In this document: one piece after another, positions 56,863 to 64,000 of the stretch
Layout of the letters: every line of letters starts with the position of its first letter
Numbering within the stretch: the stretch's first letter is position 1
Source of the DNA: Dacryopinax spathularia
Taxonomy: Eukaryota; Basidiomycota; Dacrymycetes; Dacrymycetales; Dacrymycetaceae
Length of the DNA stretch: 64,000 nucleotides
Direction: 5' to 3'
Assembly: GCA_037974965.1 (NCBI GenBank)
Contig: JBBPFI010000001.1
Span: 2,914,001-2,978,000 of the forward strand
Made by a program: the position numbers and the translations under genes
Notes under the pieces: generated by a model
Databases searched by the model: none
What the model saw: the letters and a program-made list of their open reading frames with translations, nothing else
Told to the model about the DNA's origin: nothing

Positions 56863-57892
56863 GAGCTAGGAGCTCTCACTCACTCAGACAACGGGCGACT
56901 CCATTCCTCCTGGCCGTGCTACTCGTCCAGTCAGTCCTCAGTTCGTGCTATGCGCATCTATCTACCGCTTTGGTATGGTTCTGGATGACTTTTAATTGAT
57001 CTACGTGCGCGTGCTGTATGCAACGGTTCTTTTTCTTCTCTTTTCGTCTCCCGACGCGTGCGTGACTCGCCCGTTCACTGGCAGGTGGCATCGTTCATTC
57101 ACTGGTTTCTATTGTCATCCATGCATGTGATTGCCCGAATGGACCAGTCTGTCGTTCTTGGGAAGCTGCTCGGAAAGCAGAATTGGACGACATGAACTGA
57201 GAGGTAAGCAGCACAGACCGACCATCCTAGGAAGCTCAATCTCTTGTGGTTGACGGGTACGAGGCTTTACTGTATGGCTTCTCGTTATGTTGGACCAAGA
57301 CGATCAGTCTGAATCTCGAGTAAAGCACGCAGCGCATGTTCCATAAGTCATTCATTTCACAACCATTTCAGACGACCAACCTCCCCAAAAGAGAGAGGTG
57401 GAGGGAAATTAATGAAGGAGGTTCCTAAAACGCTAAAACGCCGAGAAACTAAGGGGGGAAGAAAAGGCGAAGTCTAATAACGTAAACCCAACTGCTCTCA
57501 TTCTTCTCCCATCTAACCCGATAGAGTTAAGAGGCTGAAACGAGCACGGAAGCTGGCGAAGAGGGGCGGGTAAGTGGAAGAAAAGCGAGAAGATAAGGAC
57601 AAGGAACAGGGACAGTCCTTGCGTCGAACGAAAAGAATCCTGCCATCTCGAAGGGAGGCAGTCAGGCGGTAGTAAGAATAGTGAAGGTGAAGGAGGATGA
57701 TAGGAACCCATGCAATATAATATCATACGAAAGAGGGCGGGGCGGGGCGTTCCAAGCGGGGTTCAAGCCGGCATCGCAGGGTCGAAGGATCAGAAGTCGT
57801 TACTTTTCAGGATTTTCTGTCGTTTGAGATGACCCAGAGAATCGTTCAGGCAGGTGATTCGGGGCAAGTTGATCAGGGAAGATGTTCAGTGC
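56863..57892. other. Convergent intergenic region (Utp12 gene / ERG5), no gene seen
   Basis: About 1.03 kb between two 3' ends. AT-rich patches near 56985-57000 and 57410-57430 may serve 3'-end formation. A minus frame at 57433-57726 is Phe/Leu/Ser-rich without motif. Confidence 0.45.
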
Positions 57893-59559
57893 TTAATGCT
57901 TCCTCGGCGAGAACTTCAACAAACACCCGTCCTTCGGGAAGATCGTAGCGATAATCTGGACCTTATCGCTCTCCGGCGTGACGACATGTTCCCAGTCCAT
58001 GAGCAAGCTAGCCGTGCCGACAGCCATCGCAATGTGCATAAGCGCATAATCGTACCCGATGCACTTATGTGCTCCAGCACCAAAGACGAGGTAGTTCTTC
58101 GGGTTCTGCTCGGCTGGGCCGTTAGGATCGAGCCAGCGCTCGGGCATGAATTCCGACGGGGAGGGGTAGATTGCCGGGTCGTGCAGAGAGGGGTAGACGG
58201 AGGGGATCACCATGCTGCCCGCGGGGACGGTGTAGTCTGGCGAGATGGGGAAGGGCTTGATTACTTTGTAGGGGACCATCAGGACGGGCGGTTTTACCCG
58301 GAGGGACTCCTTGACGACCGCGCGCAGGTAGGTGCAGCTGTCCAGTTCTTCGAGGGTGATCGCGCGGTCCGTGTCGCCGCCCCGGATGCGCTCTTGCTCC
58401 TCGCGCACCTTGGCGAGCACGCGAGGGTGGTCAGCGAGGTGCTGGAAGGCGTAGATCAGGCCAGAGGTCATCGCGTCCTGCGAAGCGAACAGGAAGGATA
58501 GAACGACCTGCGCCATCTCCTTCTCGCTGTACTCGCGCCCGACGGCGAACATCTCCTGGCACCAGGTGTCCATGAAGCAGTTAGGCTCACCGCCGGCACG
58601 GACGTAGGCCTTCGAGTCCTGCGCAGCCTTGGTAAGGTACTTCATCGCCACTTTGCGGGATTGGATCGCGTTGTACACTTTCGTGCCCGGGAGATGGAGC
58701 GGGAAGTTGACAAGCTCCATCGCCTTCGTGATCTCCCAGTACTTCTCCGCGATCAACTCGACCGCGTCGTCCGGCACCCAGCGGCCGCAGAAGACACGCA
58801 GGGAAGTGGCCATGTTGAACGACCGCATGGTCACCATCACGCTCTTGGCGGAGGAGGAGCTCTGCTCGAGCCAGAGCTTGAAGTGCTTGCGCGCGATCTC
58901 GTCCTGCAAAGCGAGGTACATGCTGAGCGACTTGCGCGTGAAGAACTGGTTGAGCATCCGGCGGTAGTCGGCGTGCACTTTGCCATTGAGGAAGACCCTG
59001 GGAACAAGCGTGAGACTCGGTCGGGAAGGAAGCAAGGTATATGCGCATATACGCACCAGTTGTTGTGTTCCAGGATCGGCCGTGCGGCGGCGACGAGCAT
59101 CGGCTCGGCATACTGGCCCGAGGTGAAGATCTTGCGCGCGTACTCGTTCGCCGAGGCGATGACGATGAACCTGAGAAAGAAGGCGGAAAAGTTCAGCATG
59201 ATAGTGCGAAGCAGGGGTAAACACACAGGGACGCACATGTTGAACACGCTCGTGGCGCTCAGCGGACCCATCGCCCATTGCTTCTGGTAGTTCTCGAGCG
59301 TCGGGTGAAGCGAGTTCACAAACTGGCCAATGACGGGGATGGTCCATTTGTCACCTGGCAGAAACTTGCGCTTGGCCCGCCAGACGGTCTGCTCGAGGAT
59401 GAGCAGGGAGAGGATGACGAGGCCGATGGAAGTCCATGAGGAGAGCTTGGGCAGAGTGAGCTGGAAGGGCAGCGGGGAGTTGAACTGGAACTGGTCGAGG
59501 AAGGACGCGAGCGGGCTCGACTCTGCCGTCGGGAGGGAGGCGCTGTGCGAGGATGCCAT
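57893..59559 (-). CDS. ERG5: Cytochrome P450 CYP61, sterol C-22 desaturase
   Basis: Three exons (introns near 58998-59055 and 59170-59235). It starts MASSHSASLPTAESSPLAS (ATG 59559). A signal anchor LSSWTSIGLVILSLLILEQT comes first, then GDKWTIPVIGQFVNSLHPTL and QWAMGPLSATSVFNMFIVIA, typical of Erg5. The I-helix carries LSFLFASQDAMTSGLIYAFQ, where the P450 Thr lies in the SQDAMTSG motif. The K-helix is YLRAVVKESLRVKPPVLMVP (ExxR), PERW follows at FMPERWLDP, and the heme-binding loop is FGAGAHKCIGYDYALMHIAM with the Cys ligand. Erg5 introduces the C22-C23 double bond of ergosterol in the ER, after Erg3. These motifs separate it from CYP51. It ends CLLKFSPRKH. Divergent from the membrane protein gene at 61352. 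The ergosterol step is well established for the family. Confidence 0.93.
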
Positions 59560-61351
59560 TACGTGTATTGCTGCGTATATGCGCAAGCGTGAACGGGCAC
59601 AGTGCTGGATATGGCAGGTAGTGAGGGCAGGCTAGTGTGCTGGTTGGCCGGTTTTCTGCCGATTAGGGGTGAGTGGAGCGTGCGGTGTCGAGGAAGAGGT
59701 GGGAGACGTCGGCAGGTAAAAGAGGGTGAGCTGGCGAGGCGGGGAGGAAGGAGGAGCGATTGAGAGGAGTGAGGAAGCGACCTTGGCCCGAGCGGGTGAA
59801 GGTGGGGGAGAGGGTGGTGGGGGGAGGAGGTGAAAGAGAGGATGAGCGGATAGACTCCGGTCTAATTGACTGACCTTCAACCGACCCAGAGGGTGGAAAA
59901 GAGGAGGGACAAACCGGACAGAGCGGGAGGGAGAGACCCGCCGCCGATGACCAGCCGGCCTCCGTCCCATTTGTCCATCGCACCTCACATAATTTGCCCA
60001 CTCAGCCCACTCGCCAGGAGTCTCCCCCAATCGAATGCCCTTTGGGGGAGCAGCGGCCATCCGGAGGGGAGGGATGCTAAAGCCGAAAGTCTGGTCGTCG
60101 TGTTTTTCCCTTGCCGTTCCCGCCGTTCCCGCCGTTCCGTCCCTCCAATCGCCCGATTCGGCCATGCCCGCCCTCAGCCCTAATTTTTCCCAGCGGTCCT
60201 ATCAGCTCCCGAGCGAAGCCAAAGGACCGGGCCATATGCCACGCGCGGCGGCAAGGGACCGTCTGCACCTCCGCTTGGCACGACGCACGCCGGCCGATGA
60301 GCAGCGCGCGTCAGCAAAGGTGACGCGATCTTTTTTCATAGGGTCTTACACGTGCTCCAGAAGCCACAGGAACGGATCTCGTGATCGGATCGTCTCTTCT
60401 GCCTCGCGGTCCACCAGCGTCTATAACTGCCTTTGTACAGCTGGATGACGGGCTCATTGATGATATTGATCCTTTGGGGCAACAATGGCATCAGACTACT
60501 CAGGATCAACGTCGGACTTTGCCCCGTCTGACTGCTGCTTTCTCTACGGCCGCCGAAGGTCTGGAACGGGATGTACGCAGCTGGTCGTACGAGCGGCGAT
60601 AGGATGATCGGTCAGCCTGTAGACGACCTCTCGATCGGGATGCAACGACTGGACTTTGTCTCACCAGTCTCCTGTTTGCTGTCTCTACACGACTGGATCT
60701 TTGCCTCTTCTCGCCTCGACGCCGTACGCTTGATCGGTCGTTGACTGGGCAAAGGTCGGTCCTGACAACTGGACGTCGCACGATCAGCTGGACGTTTTCT
60801 GGGATCTGGCTGTTCCTTGCTACGGGCGTCTCTGCGGCCGACTGGTTCTCAAGGGCTGGATGGTCCGGTTCGGTGCCTCAACGGCCTGAGATGGGCTTAC
60901 GAAACACCATTCTTTTGTTGTATGACAAAAGCTGCTCATTCTGCTCGGCAGGAACCCTCAGACAGTTCTCTCATTCCCTGAATAATGGATTACTTCTAGT
61001 ACTGTCTGCAGACTCTACAGCGGACTGTCTACAGGGCCTGGATCACTATCGCGCTTGTAGGACGCGATGGTCATGTCTCAGCAGGAGCTTCGCCTGCTCA
61101 ATGCGAACCTCCCTCGGAATGTCGCAGGCGCGTCAACGCATCGACGCGCCGAGAAACCCACATCCACCTAGCGTATCTCCCGCTCCCGAAGCTGGCTATA
61201 TGCGCCTTGTTCGTCCTTCCTGACGGCCATCTTCCCATCTTCTTTGCTCCCCGCCATCGCGCTTCCCTCCTTTCGAGCTGGTCTCCCTCGAGCCGGTCTC
61301 CTTACAATATCACATCAACAACAACAGCATCGCCCGCAGGCGGCCCTCAAT
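59560..61351. promoter_or_regulatory. Divergent intergenic region upstream of ERG5 and the 61.4-kb membrane protein
   Basis: About 1.8 kb. Frames on both strands are short and lack motifs. From about 60540 to 60850 the words ACTGGA and GCTGG recur many times in degenerate form, and CTGTCTACAG-like words recur near 61005-61040. I saw no clear SRE for sterol regulation. A short upstream exon carrying a signal peptide for the downstream gene could hide here. Confidence 0.4.
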
Positions 61352-63580
61352 ATGTCCACCCCATCTGCATCCCCCCTCCGCGTCATATTCACCTCCCCCT
61401 ACTCATCGCCCACACCCCAGTTCTCGCTCTGCACCACCTCATCCTCCATTTCCTGCGGATCGGCCGTCACACCTCCCGTCACATCGCTGGGGAACGGGCA
61501 GTGGGCAGCTGACGTCTCCCTCCCTTCTGCTCCGCAGGGTGGGCAAGCGGCTGGAGGAGCTAATGCTGGTGCTGGGCAATGGGTGCTGAGGATGCAAACT
61601 GATCAAGGAGTCGTTTACTCCTCTCCGTTCGCTGTTGGAGCTCAGGGAGCGAACGCACCCGTTGCGATCGACGCAGCCTCCCCGTCTGGATCGGACGCTG
61701 CTACAGCAGCTGCGAGCGTCGCACTTACGGCAAGCGCCGCATCAACTGCTTCTGCTCAGCCTACGCCAGTCCAGGCCCTGCAAACGCTGATCATGACCGG
61801 CACTCCTCTCCCCCTCTCCGCCACGCCCTCCGTCACATCAACCGGAACAACAACCACAACCTGCTCGTCCACCTCCTGTCCCTCAGCCACGCCCTCAAGC
61901 GACGCAAGCGCATTCTCCCAATCCCCCATCGCGCTCCCCCTCGCCCTAGCCCTCTGTCTCCCCATCGTCCTAGCGATGTGTCTCTTCCTCCTTCATTTCT
62001 GTCGTCGTCGGCAAGCCGCTTCCGGGCACGGAGGAGGAGCGCATGAGGATGGGATCTTCCCGCCTAGCCCGCCGTTGAGGCAGATCGAGCGGCTTGAAGC
62101 GCTTTCGAAGTTGCCACCGCTTGTTACGGCTAGGAATGTGGGATCGGAGAACTCTCTGGAGAGAGGGGAGAAGGACGACTTCCACGACGACGAGCTGGAT
62201 CACCTGGAGTACGTGAAAGGAGCTGAGCATGCGAGGTATGCTGCGAAAGACAAAGACCTTCCTCCTCCTCCGCCGGCATACGACAGCCCCCTCCAGCGCA
62301 GACCAACGCTGCATGGAGAGCTCGAGCGAGCTATCCTCACGCTCGGCCGGGTTCTTTCGGATACAGCACTTGTCCGGCTGCCGAGCTTACGATCTTCTTC
62401 TCGCCCGCCGATGCAGGAGCAAGCGAGGTCCGAGCCAGCTTTGCCGGCGCAGGCGGTGTTGAGGAACGTGCAGAGGAAACCTGTTCCTCCTCTCATGGGT
62501 GGCAAACGAGTCTCATTCTCCGTCCCGCATCCAACGCCTCGTCTAGCGCATGCTGAGCCGCTCTCCTACCAGCATTACCAACCACAACCCGTGGCACCGC
62601 GAGCAACCGTTCATGCAGCGAGCTACTGCTCCTCTTCGACGACAAGGGTAGACGATACCGTCTATGCCACGCCGCTCGAGTCCCCCTCGTATACTTTACC
62701 ACTCAAGACGCCTGCTTACGGACTGGAAGCGCTAGGCGAGCAGTTCAGGGCGGAGAGGGAGATAGAACATGAGAGACAGGAGGGGTACTTTTACCCTGCT
62801 GCCGCCCCAGCTCCATTCCTGCCTGTCGTCGCCGCTCCTAGTCGCGCACCTACCCCAGCTGCTCCAATAACAATGACACGAGCGACTCCGCCTCCCTGGT
62901 CCCGCCCGCCGAGTACGACACCGGTATATCACACTCCGTATAGCGCACCACCTGGTCCGCCCCCTGCTCCTCCTGCTTTGTCTGCGAACCCAGTTTACGC
63001 ACCATGCTCGGGGCAGAGGAAGACGCCTGCTCTGCCCGAGATTAGGAGTCCAACGCCGATCGATATGGCTCAGCTGCAGCATCAGAATCAGCATCACTAC
63101 GTGCCCTCGACCCAGCCCGTACAGCCCGTGCGGCACGCATGCCAGCATCACGTTCCTCTGCCAGCCTCGGACCTGGTTCGACAGCCCGATACGGCTTGCG
63201 GCTGCTCATCTCACGGTACAGCACCGACTGGGATGGAGCAAGCTAGGCATGTACCGCCAGAGCAGAGATATCCGGTCGAGCCGGTCGAGAGATATTCGCC
63301 ACCCGGGGTTGGCGGGTGTAGTGCTCATCATTCGCAACCTCAACCACAACAGCCGCAGCTAGCACAATCGCATCCGTCTGCATATCAGGCCCAACCGGCA
63401 TACCAGCCTCATCCGCCGGTTCGGACGCTGACTCCTCTTTCCCGCCCTACATCAGGTATACAGTATGCCCCAGGGGCCGGGGCGCATAATGGCTGCGCCT
63501 GCCCGGCACATTCTTACTCGCAAGAGCCGATGGGAGTATCAGAACATGGTGGGATGTATGGGCCTAGGAGATTGACATGA
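61352..63580 (+). CDS. Single-pass membrane protein with Ser/Thr-rich ectodomain and Pro/His-rich cytoplasmic tail
   Basis: The 742-residue frame starts at ATG 61352 (MSTPSASPLRVIFTSPYSSP); the longer frame offers only CTG. The first 190 residues are Ser/Thr/Ala-rich with a beta-rich start (QFSLCTTSSSISCGS, QWVLRMQTDQGVVYSSPFAV), vaguely like the N-terminal domain of Kre9/Knh1 proteins. A transmembrane helix PIALPLALALCLPIVLAMCL (about 191-215) is followed by HFCRRR, placing the rest in the cytosol. The 500-residue tail is rich in Pro, Gln, His and Tyr with PPPPPAYD (WW-like ligand), PPPWSRPPS and repeated PVYxxP units, and has clustered His/Cys near the end (CSSHG, CSAHHS, CACPAHS). The layout resembles Mid2/Wsc-like wall sensors, but no such family motif is certain. 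Confidence 0.75.
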   Translation: MSTPSASPLRVIFTSPYSSPTPQFSLCTTSSSISCGSAVTPPVTSLGNGQWAADVSLPSAPQGGQAAGGANAGAGQWVLRMQTDQGVVYSSPFAVGAQGANAPVAIDAASPSGSDAATAAASVALTASAASTASAQPTPVQALQTLIMTGTPLPLSATPSVTSTGTTTTTCSSTSCPSATPSSDASAFSQSPIALPLALALCLPIVLAMCLFLLHFCRRRQAASGHGGGAHEDGIFPPSPPLRQIERLEALSKLPPLVTARNVGSENSLERGEKDDFHDDELDHLEYVKGAEHARYAAKDKDLPPPPPAYDSPLQRRPTLHGELERAILTLGRVLSDTALVRLPSLRSSSRPPMQEQARSEPALPAQAVLRNVQRKPVPPLMGGKRVSFSVPHPTPRLAHAEPLSYQHYQPQPVAPRATVHAASYCSSSTTRVDDTVYATPLESPSYTLPLKTPAYGLEALGEQFRAEREIEHERQEGYFYPAAAPAPFLPVVAAPSRAPTPAAPITMTRATPPPWSRPPSTTPVYHTPYSAPPGPPPAPPALSANPVYAPCSGQRKTPALPEIRSPTPIDMAQLQHQNQHHYVPSTQPVQPVRHACQHHVPLPASDLVRQPDTACGCSSHGTAPTGMEQARHVPPEQRYPVEPVERYSPPGVGGCSAHHSQPQPQQPQLAQSHPSAYQAQPAYQPHPPVRTLTPLSRPTSGIQYAPGAGAHNGCACPAHSYSQEPMGVSEHGGMYGPRRLT

Positions 63581-63945
63581 CGCATATCGGCGTAGTTGCG
63601 TTGCGAAAGGACTTTCGGAATTGCTGAAGTCGGGAAAGTAAACATGCGTAGAAACACATGGACGGGAGGCGATATCATGTAGCATGCACATGCACTGTAG
63701 CATAGAAAAGAAGGTTGCCGGGTAGGAACATAATCATAATCGACGTTCTTTCTCTCCGAATGCGAGGGCGGACACGTTTTACTGGCAAATAGGTTTGAAT
63801 ATTAAGCTTGCTACGAGACCACAACAACGAAAGAAAGGTATTGCGACAACAACAAAAGGGGTATAAGTATATTGCACGGGCGCGGTCCCTCCGACATTCC
63901 GTCGAATCCGGACAAACACGCCCGCACGTTTTTGACGAACAGTAC
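63581..63945. other. Convergent intergenic region, no gene seen
   Basis: 365 bp between the membrane protein gene and a probable minus-strand gene end. It is AT-richer than the flanks; the minus frame at 63675-63959 has no motif and overlaps the tail described next in another frame. Confidence 0.4.
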
Positions 63946-64000
63946 CTAGAGGAGCGCAAACACCGCTGCTACTGCGCCGATAAGAAGCCCAGCCCCAGGG
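63946..64000 (-). CDS. Possible C-terminal GPI-type tail of a gene running past the window end
   Basis: One minus-strand frame entering from the window edge reads PGAGLLIGAVAAVFALL followed by TAG at 63946-63948. A small-residue plus hydrophobic terminus of this kind is typical of GPI-addition signals, as in the GH72 and 53.4-kb genes of this window. Only 17 residues are visible, so this is tentative. Confidence 0.42.
   Translation of the reverse strand, partial: PGAGLLIGAVAAVFALL

Noticed and set aside
61244-61351. Longer N-terminus for the 61.4-kb membrane protein
   Set aside because: The upstream in-frame initiator is CTG; the first ATG is 61352.
1-64000. CRISPR arrays, prokaryotic operons, insertion sequences or LTR elements
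   Set aside because: No regularly spaced repeats, no transposase or reverse transcriptase motifs and no terminal repeats were seen; the DNA is eukaryotic with spliceosomal introns.

Overview
The window reads as nuclear DNA of a basidiomycetous yeast or fungus, most likely Tremellomycetes-like. The genes are GC-rich and interrupted by many short introns (about 35-65 nt, donors often GTGCGT, GTACGT or GTAAGT). The gene set is typically fungal: a GH72 glucan remodelling enzyme, Zn2Cys6 regulators, a CYP61/ERG5 sterol desaturase, a group X hybrid histidine kinase and GPI-anchored Ser-rich proteins. The taxon is an inference; no ribosomal RNA, tRNA, CRISPR array or transposon was recognised. Gene models were rebuilt by hand from splice signals and reading frame, so internal exon borders are less certain than gene ends.

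Layout. 0-10 kb: the 3' end of an amidase, a GPI-anchored GH72 glucanosyltransferase, a single-pass membrane protein of unknown function, a GH30-type glycosidase and a TMEM33/Pom33 ER-nuclear pore protein. 10-25 kb: Zn2Cys6 regulator TF1, a WRN-type 3'-5' exonuclease and a 9-kb hybrid histidine kinase (kinase-like domain, ATPase, GAF, HisKA, HATPase, receivers). 25-35 kb: an RNA-processing block of SUB2 (DECD-box helicase), a GIGYF/Smy2-like GYF protein and an RRM plus zinc-knuckle protein. 35-52 kb: an accessory-looking block with an AmdS-like amidase, four tandem paralogous DHA2-type (14-TMS) MFS transporters and TF2, a close paralogue of TF1 lying between transporters 3 and 4. 53-64 kb: a GPI-anchored Cys-rich protein, a stand-alone Utp12-domain protein, ERG5, a large membrane protein and the 3' tail of another probable GPI protein.

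Most noteworthy is the amidase/MFS/Zn2Cys6 block. Transporters 1 and 2 come from a tandem duplication of about 3.18 kb that includes the intergenic DNA. Upstream regions of TF1, TF2 and three of the transporters carry CCG/CGG inverted motifs (TCCGATCGGA-like) and a recurring TTCGTCCG octamer, which suggests one regulon, possibly autoregulated, for export and amide metabolism. The substrate is unknown. Other points are a degenerate kinase domain in the histidine kinase, a 13-nt microexon in the TMEM33 gene, a single long intron in SUB2, a possible 4E/4EHP-binding motif in the GYF protein and an in-frame retainable intron in the Utp12 gene.
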